A stretch of 26,790 nucleotides of DNA from an uncultured Lachnospiraceae bacterium (GTDB lineage: Bacteria; Bacillota; Clostridia; Lachnospirales; Lachnospiraceae). The stretch covers positions 1 to 26,790 of the forward strand of contig CAJUQO010000046.1 of the NCBI GenBank assembly GCA_910588295.1, in the 5' to 3' direction. The notes below the pieces were generated by a model, which ran no database searches, was not told where the DNA came from, and saw only the letters and a program-made list of their open reading frames with translations. Below, piece after piece: positions 1 to 7,377 of this stretch. A program made the translations under genes and the position numbers. The first letter of the stretch is position 1. Each line of letters opens with the position of its first letter.

Positions 1-68
1 TACACTGGAAAGGCCTGTGCGACATTTTTATATTTCAAAAACTTGTAAAGTGGTGCATAATTTAACGA

Positions 69-90
69 AAGGTACGCAAAAGCGCACCTT
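69..90 (-). terminator. Hairpin after the binding-protein gene, possible weak terminator
   Basis: The arms AAGGTACGC and GCGCACCTT enclose an AAAA loop. On the minus strand this is a 9-bp stem with one G-U pair and a TTTT loop, lying 60 nt past the stop codon of the substrate-binding protein. The bases that follow on the minus strand (TCGTTAAATT) are only a poor T tract, so termination is plausible but not certain. It is the only compact hairpin I see between 1 and 151; that stretch shows no gene. Confidence 0.4.
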
Positions 91-151
91 CCGTCAATTT
101 TTACAAATACAAAGTAGCATAACTTTTTTGGTTTGTAAACCACCCTGGCTT

Positions 152-1372
152 TTAGTAATTGAAATCTCCCACATTGGAAGCGTCAAACACCAGGGCGTCG
201 CCAAGCACCACGGCCGCGTCCGCAATCTCCTTTTCGCCGAGACGGCCCGCATTCACTACGGCCGAGTCCGGTGTGATCTCGCCGGCTACCAGTTGAGCCG
301 CCGTCTGGACAGACAGGTATCCGAGATCCATACAATTCCAGAGCACGCCGGTATTCAGGGGATTGGCTTCGTTCTCAATGTAGGATACCAGGGCATTGGG
401 TGTGGCCAGGCCTGTCAGAGAAATCGCCGCCGCATCCGGCTTGCTGGCCGCAGACTCATACTGGGCGCCCAGGGCCGGCGTGGACATGGAAGACAGAGCG
501 ATCGCCGCCTGGATCTGATCCTCTCCTCCTCCCATCCGGGAAATCAGCGTAGCACAGGCCTCATTCACCTTCGTCTCATCCGTGCCGGGATAGAGAACGT
601 CTGTTTCCTTATTCTGAATCGCCATAAAACTATAATCATCGGTGGTCAGCAGCTCATCGATAGCCGCGGCCCAGGCTGTCTGGTTGGCGTCCGTACCGGA
701 ACTGGATACCAGCGCAATATGGGCCTTTTTATCGGCGCCATAGCCTTTGGCTTCCAAATCCTGTTTGGCCGCGTCAAGAAGGCCCTTGGCGGCCGCTTCC
801 GCCGTGATCTGGTTGACAAACATATCACGGCCGCTGTCTGCGTCTGCGTCAAAGGTCACCACTTTGATGCCGGCCGAACGCGCTTCCTCCAGCGTGGGCA
901 CAATAGCCGCGGCATCGTTCGGGGACACCAGGATCGCATCTACCCCCTGGGCAATCCAGCCCTGCAGAATATCCACCTGTTTCTGGTTCGTGGCCTGATC
1001 CTGGGAGGGGCCGTCATACAGCAATTCAATTCCCAGCTCATCGGCCGCTTCCTGGGCGCCCGTCTTCACCGCGTCAAAATAATTCTCACCTTTGAACTTG
1101 GGCAGCATGGCGATTTTGTAACCGCTGTAATCCACGGAGCCACCGGCCGTCGAAGCCTCGCCTGCACCGGAACTTCCGCCCGCTGCCGGAGCCTCATTTC
1201 CATTGGAACTCTCCTGGGGCGTCGAAGCCGCTCCCTCGCTGACCGCACCGGCTTCCGGTTCAGACGCTTTACTGCTTTCTGAACCGGAACCGCCTCCGCA
1301 AGCGGCCAATGAAAGTACCACTGTGCCTGCCATGGCTACAGCCATAGCCTTTCGGAATAATTTGTTCTTCAT
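152..1372 (-). CDS. LsrB/RhaS-like sugar ABC transporter substrate-binding lipoprotein
   Basis: This is a 406-residue extracytoplasmic binding protein for an RbsABC-type importer. It starts with a lipoprotein signal peptide whose lipobox ends in LAAC (lipidated Cys25). A Ser/Ala/Gly/Glu-rich linker to about residue 78 probably spans the cell wall. The periplasmic-binding-protein fold (Peripla_BP_4 type) begins at YKIAMLPKFKG. By eye the best match is the LsrB/RhaS branch: a Lys in the first strand, LLYDGPSQ, the segment TFDADAD near residue 170, SSSGTDANQTAW, TPALGA, and a C-terminus close to DNxxxFxF. Several positions that bind AI-2 in LsrB look kept (Lys, Asp, Asp, Pro), but others differ (Gln to Ala). 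The ligand is therefore unknown and may be a sugar. It is the last gene of the operon running from the uroD-like gene. The start has a strong AAGGAGG ribosome binding site. Confidence 0.9.
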   Translation of the reverse strand: MKNKLFRKAMAVAMAGTVVLSLAACGGGSGSESSKASEPEAGAVSEGAASTPQESSNGNEAPAAGGSSGAGEASTAGGSVDYSGYKIAMLPKFKGENYFDAVKTGAQEAADELGIELLYDGPSQDQATNQKQVDILQGWIAQGVDAILVSPNDAAAIVPTLEEARSAGIKVVTFDADADSGRDMFVNQITAEAAAKGLLDAAKQDLEAKGYGADKKAHIALVSSSGTDANQTAWAAAIDELLTTDDYSFMAIQNKETDVLYPGTDETKVNEACATLISRMGGGEDQIQAAIALSSMSTPALGAQYESAASKPDAAAISLTGLATPNALVSYIENEANPLNTGVLWNCMDLGYLSVQTAAQLVAGEITPDSAVVNAGRLGEKEIADAAVVLGDALVFDASNVGDFNY

Positions 1373-1428
1373 TTTTTTCCTCCTTCTCTACTGCAATTTT
1401 ATTAATACAATTTACATTGCATCCGCTG

Positions 1429-2406
1429 CTATACGGAAGCTCCGGGAGCCTCCTCCACTTTCAAGATTTTTTTCCGGCGGTTTCTCGCGCCCACCACGGC
1501 ATACGCCACAAGTGCGACAATCAAAACGACACCCTGTACGATCGTCTGGACGTCAATCGGTATATTCAGTACGGTCAGCCCGCTGTTCAGTGTCGCAATA
1601 ATCAGCGTTGCCAGCAGGGTGCCCCTCATATCTCCCACGCCGCCGTTGATACTGGTTCCCCCCAGCACGACGATGGTGATTACATTCAGATTAAAATTTG
1701 TTCCCGCATCATATTTCACACTGGTAAACCGCCCCAAAAAAATCAATCCGGCCAGGGCGCAGATCACCCCGGTGAGGGTATAAATCTGCATAATCAGCCT
1801 GTTGATATTTATTCCCGCATAAGCCGCGGCATCCGGATTCAAGCCCGCGGCGTAGATCTTTCTCCCCCACACCGTACTGTGCAGCAAATACACAAACAGT
1901 ACGGCCATCAACAGAAACAGCCAGACCTGCAGCGGTATGCCAAACAGCTTCTGTGTTCCCAAAAAAGCAGAAATATGATAACTGTAGACGCTGCTTCCCT
2001 CGGTAATACCCCTGGCCAATCCCAGGTACAGGTACATGGTTGCCAGTGTCGTCACCATGGGGCTGATCTTAATCCGGGAAATCACCAGGCCGTTGACCAT
2101 GCCGCAGGCCGCGCCGATAACCAGGGTAAGGATAACCGCGGGAATCTCTCCCACCGCTCCCGCGGCCAGGGCACCCAGCATACAGGAGAGCACCATGATA
2201 TTCCCGACAGACAGATCAATGCCCGCGGTTATAATGACCAATGTCATCGGCAGGGCCACCATGCCTTTTTCTATGATATTTTTTATCATGACATTGACCA
2301 GGTAATTCATTTTCAGGAACCCGGGCGCCCGAAACCCGATAAACGCAAAGATTACCAGCCAGATCAGAAACAAAGCTTTATTATATGTCAGTTTGATTTT
2401 TTTCAT
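1429..2406 (-). CDS. Sugar ABC transporter permease (RbsC family), subunit 2
   Basis: A 325-residue polytopic membrane protein of the branched-chain/ribose permease family (BPD_transp_2). It has many hydrophobic segments, starting at about residue 10 (ALFLIWLVIFAFIGF). The family's cytoplasmic signature GGTSINGGVGDMRGT is near residue 250, and AGIDLSVGNIMVLS is in the first third. It forms the membrane channel with the neighbouring 323-residue permease, so the importer is a heterodimer as in Lsr (LsrC/LsrD) rather than a homodimer as in Rbs. Its ATG follows the upstream stop by one base (TAAGATG), which points to translational coupling. The C-terminus is basic (RNRRKK). A 56-nt gap with a strong ribosome binding site separates it from the binding-protein gene downstream, a common way to raise binding-protein output. 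Confidence 0.92.
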   Translation of the reverse strand: MKKIKLTYNKALFLIWLVIFAFIGFRAPGFLKMNYLVNVMIKNIIEKGMVALPMTLVIITAGIDLSVGNIMVLSCMLGALAAGAVGEIPAVILTLVIGAACGMVNGLVISRIKISPMVTTLATMYLYLGLARGITEGSSVYSYHISAFLGTQKLFGIPLQVWLFLLMAVLFVYLLHSTVWGRKIYAAGLNPDAAAYAGININRLIMQIYTLTGVICALAGLIFLGRFTSVKYDAGTNFNLNVITIVVLGGTSINGGVGDMRGTLLATLIIATLNSGLTVLNIPIDVQTIVQGVVLIVALVAYAVVGARNRRKKILKVEEAPGASV

Positions 2407-2407
2407 C

Positions 2408-3379
2408 TTACGCCCCGCCTCCCGCCGCTTTTGTAATCACTCTCTTCACCTTAATGTTTCTGGCCTCGCCGGTAATTACGGAAGCCAGAATGATCGCGCC
2501 CTTTACCGCGTCGGACCAGTTGCTGCTGATGCCAAGATAGGTAATGGCCGGAGCCACCATGGCCAGAATCAATGCGCCAATGACCGTCCCCTGTATCCTG
2601 CCGGAACCGCCCGCCGAACTGGTTCCTCCCAGCACAACGGCAGCTATAAAGGTCATCTCCATGCCGGAACCCATGGTCGTCGTGCACCGTTGGCTGGCCG
2701 TGGCCACAATGACGGCCGTTATGCCGAATAAAACGCCGGCTATCGCATAGCAAAGTACGATCGTCTGATCCACCTTGATGCCGCACAGACGAGCTCCTTC
2801 CCGGTTGTTGCCTATGGCATACAGTTTTTTTACGAACCGCGAATATTTGGCAAACAACAGGGCCGCCGCCGTCACCGCCAGACAGATCACCAAACTGCCC
2901 GGAATGATCCCGAACAATTTCGCCTCAAAAGCAAGCCAGGTAAAAGAAGCCGGCAGATCATAAATAGAGCCCTCGCAGGTCAACGGAAGGATTCCTTGGA
3001 ACACCTGGGTCGTGGCCAGCGTAGCGACGATGGCCGGTATCTTCATCCGGGTGATAAACAGGCCGTTCAACGTACTTAACACGGCTCCCATCGCCATAGC
3101 CGCCAGAAACAGGCCGGCAAAAGGAATTCCCGTCTTACCGATGGCTGCCAGGGCCAGCGCCACCATGGAAATCAGGGCCCCTGTGGAGACATCAATATTT
3201 CCGGTCAATATGATCAGGTTCATGCCGATGGCCGAGATCAGAATGTAACTGAAAGAATTGAGAATACTTGTCAGGTTATTGACCGAGTAAAACCCTTTGG
3301 CAAAAATACCCAACAACCCACATGCCGCTGCAAGAAACAGCAATAAATAAAATTCTGTAGATAGCTCTTTTTTCTTCAC
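2408..3379 (-). CDS. Sugar ABC transporter permease (RbsC family), subunit 1
   Basis: A 323-residue integral membrane protein of the RbsC/LsrC/LsrD family, the first of two adjacent but clearly diverged permeases. It shows about eight to ten hydrophobic segments, the family motif GNIDVSTGALISM near residue 65, and the conserved loop GGTSSAGGSGRIQGT near residue 250. The start is GTG (positions 3377-3379), overlapping the stop of the ATPase gene by four bases (GTGA), so translation is coupled to the ATPase. It should pair with the permease at 1429-2406 to form the translocation pore for the LsrB/RhaS-like binding protein. Confidence 0.92.
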   Translation of the reverse strand: MKKKELSTEFYLLLFLAAACGLLGIFAKGFYSVNNLTSILNSFSYILISAIGMNLIILTGNIDVSTGALISMVALALAAIGKTGIPFAGLFLAAMAMGAVLSTLNGLFITRMKIPAIVATLATTQVFQGILPLTCEGSIYDLPASFTWLAFEAKLFGIIPGSLVICLAVTAAALLFAKYSRFVKKLYAIGNNREGARLCGIKVDQTIVLCYAIAGVLFGITAVIVATASQRCTTTMGSGMEMTFIAAVVLGGTSSAGGSGRIQGTVIGALILAMVAPAITYLGISSNWSDAVKGAIILASVITGEARNIKVKRVITKAAGGGA

Positions 3380-4905
3380 TGTCTCAGGCCCCCCCTCTTT
3401 TCTTTCACACCCTCAAGGGCGATATTCAGAATATTCTCCTGGGTCGCCTCATCCCGGTCAAGGCAGGACGCAATACGGCCATCCTTCATCACATAGATAC
3501 GATCACACATACCCAAAAGCTCCGGTAGTTCAGAAGAAACCATGATCACCGTCAGACCCTGTCTGGTCAGCCCACTTATAATTTTATGTATTTCCGCCTT
3601 GGCATTTACATCGACGCCCCGCGTCGGCTCGTCCAGGATCACAATGGAGGGCTTAAGCGCAAGCGCTTTGGAAACGGATACTTTCTGTTGGTTTCCGCCG
3701 GACAGATTGGCTACCAGGAACCTGCCGTCCGGCGCCTTAATATTGACTTCCTCTATGTATTTCTTTCCCAGCTCCTCCTCTCTTTTTACATCCAGCCTTT
3801 TCAGCCCTCCGGCCAATTTGTCGATCTGGGGAAGGGAAATATTCTGTTCAACGCTCAGATCCACGATCAAACCGTACTTACCCCGATCCTCCGACACGTA
3901 AACAATGCCTTTTTCCATGGCTTCCATATAGTTTCTGCACACCATTTCTTCCCCGTTAAAATATACTTTGCCCGCCGCCTTTCCCGTAAGGCCGCACAGA
4001 GACTGCATCAGTTCCGTCCGCCCTGCGCCGGCAAGCCCTGCAAATCCCAGAATCTCTCCTCTGCGCAGGGTAAAAGAGATATCCTCCAAAAAGCCCTCGT
4101 CATAATAGTGCTCTACACGGAGAAGCTCCCCGCCAATCTCCGTATCCGTTTTAGGATAATACTCGCCCATTTCGCGGCCAACCATATCCGCTACCAGGGT
4201 GTCCTTATTTGTCTCCGCCACCTGTACGGTAGAGATGTAACACCCGTCCCGGATGACAGTGGCCCTGTCACAGATTTCAAAAATCTCTTCCAGGCGGTGG
4301 CTGATATATACGATGCCCATGCCTTCACTTTTTAATTTATTAATAATCACAAAAAGTGCATCCACCTCCCGCTGCGTCAGGGAAGCCGTCGGCTCGTCAA
4401 AAATAAGGATATCCGCATGGAAGGTCAGCGCCTTGGCAATCTCGCACATTTGCTTCTGCGCCATGCCCAGGGTACAGACCAGGGCGTGCAGATCCATATC
4501 CGTATTCAGCCGTCTAAAAATTTCTTCTGCCTGTTTTTCCATGGCCGCGTAATCAATCACACGCACCGGCCCGGCTTTTTTCATGATTTCATGCCCGAGA
4601 AACAGATTATCCAGAACCGTCATCTTCTCAAAAAGGCTGGTTTCCTGAAAAATGATGGACACGCCGCTCCCATAAGCCTCCAGCGGATTATGAAATACTT
4701 TTCTCTGCCCTTTTACAAGAATCTCCCCGCTGTCCGGCTGATAGACGCCGCAGACTACTTTCATCAGCGTTGATTTGCCTGCGCCGTTTTCCCCGCAGAT
4801 TGCGTGTACCTCTCCTCGGCGCAGGTTAAAATCAATGCCCCCCAGGGCTCTGACTCCGGGAAATGTTTTGACTATATTTTTTAATTCTAAAATATTCTCA
4901 CCCAT
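3376..4905 (-). CDS. Sugar ABC transporter ATP-binding protein with two NBDs (RbsA/MglA/LsrA type)
   Basis: A 509-residue ATPase with two fused nucleotide-binding domains, the normal length for the RbsA/MglA/XylG/LsrA family. The N-terminal domain has Walker A GENGAGKS (about 39-46), a signature-like segment GMAQKQMCEIAKAL and Walker B ILIFDEPTASLT. The C-terminal domain has the typical degenerate Walker A GLAGAGRT (about 291-298), a canonical signature LSGGNQQK near residue 400 and Walker B ILDEPTRGVDV. An asymmetric active/degenerate pair is normal for this family. It energises import by the two permeases downstream. It follows the uroD-like gene by 12 nt with an AGAGGAG ribosome binding site and overlaps the next permease by four bases. 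Confidence 0.95.
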   Translation of the reverse strand: MGENILELKNIVKTFPGVRALGGIDFNLRRGEVHAICGENGAGKSTLMKVVCGVYQPDSGEILVKGQRKVFHNPLEAYGSGVSIIFQETSLFEKMTVLDNLFLGHEIMKKAGPVRVIDYAAMEKQAEEIFRRLNTDMDLHALVCTLGMAQKQMCEIAKALTFHADILIFDEPTASLTQREVDALFVIINKLKSEGMGIVYISHRLEEIFEICDRATVIRDGCYISTVQVAETNKDTLVADMVGREMGEYYPKTDTEIGGELLRVEHYYDEGFLEDISFTLRRGEILGFAGLAGAGRTELMQSLCGLTGKAAGKVYFNGEEMVCRNYMEAMEKGIVYVSEDRGKYGLIVDLSVEQNISLPQIDKLAGGLKRLDVKREEELGKKYIEEVNIKAPDGRFLVANLSGGNQQKVSVSKALALKPSIVILDEPTRGVDVNAKAEIHKIISGLTRQGLTVIMVSSELPELLGMCDRIYVMKDGRIASCLDRDEATQENILNIALEGVKEKRGGLRQ

Positions 4906-4917
4906 TTTGCTCCTCTT

Positions 4918-6111
4918 TTAACCAATATCCGCTCCGGCCTGCCGCATGACTTCGCTCAGGCGTTTGATATAATATCTATAATTCTCCAGAGAGGCAGAGG
5001 GAGGAACCTGATGGTCTGCTCCGGGAATATAACCCCCGCCCCGGATGACCGGCAGGATACGGGCAAATTCCGCGTCGATCGCCTCTTTCCCCTCGGCGAT
5101 CATCAGCTTATTGTAACCGCCGATGAATTTGAGTTTTGGGAACTGCCTGCGGATCTTTACAATATCCATACCCGCATTTACATCCATGGGTAAAAAGCCG
5201 TCCACGCCCGCCGCGATAAAATTGGGGATCAGCTTTTCAAACTCGCCGTCTGTATCCACGATCACATTCCCCACACCGCGTTCCTTCATCATCGGAATCA
5301 GCTCACGGTAATAAGCGCCCACAAATTCGTCAAAACACTCCGGGGAGATCAGCGGGCCGTTCACACCGCTTAAATCCTCATTAAAATACACCACATCCGG
5401 TTCAATGATTTCGATGGCCTTCATCGCTTTCTCTCTGTAGACTTTGCATATAAAATCATTAATATCATGGAGCAGCTCCGGCTGGTCATAAAACGCATAC
5501 AGCACCGGTTCAAAGTTCATCAGCTCACGGGGCGTCCAAAAAAACCCCTCCAGATGCAGGCGGACAGAATAATCACCGCGGTCATGGCCCGCTTTCAACG
5601 GCATATAGGCCCGCTCAATCGCCTCGTCCGTATAGCTTTCCAGTTCCTTGAGCGCATGGGCTTTCAGACGTTCCCATTCCTCCGGCTTTTCCGGATTGAT
5701 GACCGGTTTATATTCCGTCTCCACCAGCCCGTTTTTCTTTCGTTCCAGATACCTGCCAAATACATCCTGCCTGACCACATGTTCCGGCGTGGCCTCTATA
5801 ATTTTTTCCTCAAAGCGTCTGAAAGGTAATACAAAATGAATACGCCGAACCGGGTCAAAGCCCAGATAAGTCTCATAGGCCATGACGCCTTCTCCCCACG
5901 CCACCGGAAAATACTTTTCCTTCTGGCCCTCCGTATTCCCGTCCAGGTCATTCGTGATATCCCGTGCGCCGTCGGCAATAGTCGCCGGCATACCCTCGCT
6001 TTTATACCGCCGGGCAGTCAAGACCCACGGGTAAAAAGTCTCTTCCACGGAGCCCCTGCCCTCCGGCCGCCCGAAATCCAGTGTTTTCCGTTCCCGTTCT
6101 CTATTCGTCAT
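4918..6111 (-). CDS. Uroporphyrinogen decarboxylase-fold (UroD/MtaA-like) protein
   Basis: A 397-residue cytoplasmic TIM-barrel protein of the URO-D superfamily. Family marks are FNEDLSG followed by NGPLISPECFDEF (about residues 242-262), VDTDGEFEKLIPNFIAAGVDG (about 284-304) and the C-terminal block GGYIPGADHQVPP near 356. Heme-pathway UroD is an unlikely role because no other heme gene is nearby and the gene leads a sugar-type importer operon. In corrinoid methyltransferases such as MtaA the zinc ligands include an HxC motif; here the equivalent stretch appears to be DTDG, so that zinc site looks absent. Members of this branch are often found beside catabolic and transport genes, and their reaction is generally unassigned. 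I infer it acts on the compound imported by the downstream transporter. The ATG has AAGGAG nine bases upstream. Confidence 0.85.
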   Translation of the reverse strand: MTNRERERKTLDFGRPEGRGSVEETFYPWVLTARRYKSEGMPATIADGARDITNDLDGNTEGQKEKYFPVAWGEGVMAYETYLGFDPVRRIHFVLPFRRFEEKIIEATPEHVVRQDVFGRYLERKKNGLVETEYKPVINPEKPEEWERLKAHALKELESYTDEAIERAYMPLKAGHDRGDYSVRLHLEGFFWTPRELMNFEPVLYAFYDQPELLHDINDFICKVYREKAMKAIEIIEPDVVYFNEDLSGVNGPLISPECFDEFVGAYYRELIPMMKERGVGNVIVDTDGEFEKLIPNFIAAGVDGFLPMDVNAGMDIVKIRRQFPKLKFIGGYNKLMIAEGKEAIDAEFARILPVIRGGGYIPGADHQVPPSASLENYRYYIKRLSEVMRQAGADIG

Positions 6112-6129
6112 ATTTTGATCTCCTTATTT

Positions 6130-6148
6130 TTTATACTTTAAGTATAAA
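6130..6148 (-). promoter_or_regulatory. Perfect 19-bp palindrome over the likely -10 of the uroD/transporter operon
   Basis: The sequence TTTATACTTTAAGTATAAA is a perfect inverted repeat with 9-bp arms around one central base. It lies 19 bp upstream of the uroD-like start codon, just before the AAGGAG. On the minus strand it contains TATACT, a good -10 hexamer, with no good -35 at 17 bp. It could be a repressor operator overlapping the promoter, or simply an A+T-rich -10 region with chance symmetry. Confidence 0.5.
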
Positions 6149-6169
6149 GCCCGGAGATAGTTTTTCATC

Positions 6170-6221
6170 GAATATCCAAACGCAAATATGGAATATCCAA
6201 TTTTCCATACGGGGAATCCAA
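6170..6221 (-). promoter_or_regulatory. Direct repeats GAATATCCAA, 21 bp apart, upstream of the uroD/transporter operon
   Basis: GAATATCCAA occurs at 6170-6179 and again at 6191-6200, a spacing of exactly 21 bp (two helical turns). A shorter relative, GAATCCAA, sits at 6214-6221. On the minus strand these read TTGGATATTC and lie just upstream of the place where a -35 box should be, which is itself poor. Direct repeats about 21 bp apart next to a weak -35 are the classic layout of an AraC-family activator site. No such regulator is encoded in the window. Confidence 0.5.
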
Positions 6222-6310
6222 AGAACATGATCCTGTGCTATGAACTTATGAAAAGGGAAATAAAAAAATGTGAAAAGACAGGAGCGTATTGAAAAGAAGC
6301 GGAAGACGAC

Positions 6311-6358
6311 TTTTCCCTTGTACCCGGCGCCAGCCCTGCCGCCGGACACAAGGGAAAA
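6311..6358. other. Long stem-loop downstream of larE
   Basis: The outer arms TTTTCCCTTGT and ACAAGGGAAAA (11 bp) and the inner arms CCGGCG and CGCCGG (6 bp) form one long hairpin with a 10-base loop, about 50 nt past the larE stop. The A/T runs are on the wrong sides for an ordinary bidirectional terminator (T run before, A run after on the plus strand). I therefore call it a structured 3' element. It may stop or stabilise the larE transcript. The rest of 6112-6407 holds the two regulatory elements listed separately and no gene I can support. Confidence 0.55.
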
Positions 6359-6407
6359 AATGACTTCAGATACAAAAAAAATGCCGAAAACAAAAAACGA
6401 AGAACTG

Positions 6408-7259
6408 TCAGGAAACATTTAGGGGCAGATCCATACTTCCGGATCGAAAACCTTCCAGATCCAGGGCCACATATCGGTATCCCAGCTCCTTCATCCGGGC
6501 CGTGACATCTTCCCGAAAAGCCAGTATACGGAGAAAATCCTCCGCATCCACTTCCAGCCGCGCGATGTCTCCGTGCACACGCAGCCGCACATTGTAAAAG
6601 CCTCTCTCCCGCAGATAGGCCTCACCCTCCGCTGCCCTGTCCATGGCCTCATAGGACAGCCGCGCCCCGTAGGGAAACCGGGTAGCCATACAGGGAGACG
6701 CGGGCTTTTTCGCTGCGGCCAGCCCGTACTCCCCGGCCAGGCGGCGTACTTGGGCCTTTGTAAATCCCGCTTCAGCCAGGGGACTTATGATTCCCAGCTC
6801 CCGCAGGGCCCGGATGCCGGGACGGTACACATGCATATCATCTTCATTTGTCCCCTCCAGAATCCGCGGAATCCCCTCCGCCACGGAAAACTTCCGGATT
6901 TTTGTGAACAAAAGCTTTTTGCAGCGATAGCACCGGTCGGCCGGATTATCAAAAATGCCTGCCTCCGCCAGCTCGTCCACCGCGATTACTCTGTGCTCCG
7001 CCCCGAGGGCCGCCGCGGTTCGGGCCGCCTCCCGGATCTCCCCGGCCGGATGCAGACGGGTCTGCACCGTCACGGCTGCCACTCGTTTTCCGGTCTTCTT
7101 TGCCGCGCCGCAGACCAGGCGCAAAAGCAGCGTACTGTCCGCGCCTCCCGAAAAGGCCACCGCCGTATCCTCCGCGGCATACGCGCTTATCCGATCCAGC
7201 AACGCCTTTTTTCTTTTATCATAATTATAATCGTTCTCTGTCTGTAGTTTCCGACTCAT
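6408..7259 (-). CDS. larE: ATP-dependent sacrificial sulfur transferase LarE
   Basis: A 283-residue cytoplasmic PP-loop ATPase. LarE adds sulfur to the pyridinium dicarboxylate precursor of the nickel-pincer (NPN) cofactor used by lactate racemase LarA and LarA-like enzymes. The PP-loop SGGADS is at residues 37-42. A CxxC pair is at Cys110/Cys113 (DRCYRC), and a third Cys is at residue 190 in SPCMATRFPYG, the position of the sacrificial cysteine in the well-studied LarE. Having all three cysteines suggests the variant that holds a [4Fe-4S] cluster rather than the single-cysteine sacrificial type; this is inference from the motif. An upstream in-frame start at 7355 would add 32 unfamiliar residues. 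The ATG at 7259 has GGGAGGG just upstream and fits the family length. No larA, larB or larC is present, and no promoter is obvious in the 118-nt gap from the permease gene, so it may be read through from there. Confidence 0.9.
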   Translation of the reverse strand: MSRKLQTENDYNYDKRKKALLDRISAYAAEDTAVAFSGGADSTLLLRLVCGAAKKTGKRVAAVTVQTRLHPAGEIREAARTAAALGAEHRVIAVDELAEAGIFDNPADRCYRCKKLLFTKIRKFSVAEGIPRILEGTNEDDMHVYRPGIRALRELGIISPLAEAGFTKAQVRRLAGEYGLAAAKKPASPCMATRFPYGARLSYEAMDRAAEGEAYLRERGFYNVRLRVHGDIARLEVDAEDFLRILAFREDVTARMKELGYRYVALDLEGFRSGSMDLPLNVS

Positions 7260-7377
7260 TCTTTTCCCTCCCGGTTCAGCCGCATCAGGCTCTTCCCGCC
7301 CGACCACCGCGCCGTAAACGTCCGCCCGCCATATGATAGTGGGACATGTCAGCATCCGGACAGAGCAGGCCTCCCGC

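Noticed and set aside
17..1282. Long plus-strand open frame opposite the binding-protein gene
   Set aside because: It is antisense to a clear lipoprotein gene, has no recognisable domain or ribosome binding site, and reads as low-quality Arg/His/Gly-rich sequence. Similar antisense frames at 9712-11121, 11913-13112 and 24205-25524 were rejected for the same reason.
152..6111. Calling the importer an AI-2 (Lsr) system
   Set aside because: The binding protein is LsrB-like, but some ligand positions differ and no AI-2 processing genes are present; the substrate is left open.
4918..6111. Heme biosynthesis hemE
   Set aside because: The motifs fit the broader UroD/MtaA-like family, no heme genes are nearby, and the gene leads a transporter operon.
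6311..6358. Calling the hairpin a bidirectional terminator
   Set aside because: The A and T runs have the wrong polarity for either strand.
6131..6418. A 95-codon minus-strand frame between larE and the uroD-like gene
   Set aside because: It overlaps the larE end, contains the regulatory repeats and hairpin, is rich in Phe from A/T runs, and has no family resemblance.
7260..7355. A 32-residue N-terminal extension of LarE
   Set aside because: The sequence does not resemble LarE, and the later ATG has a good ribosome binding site and gives the usual length.
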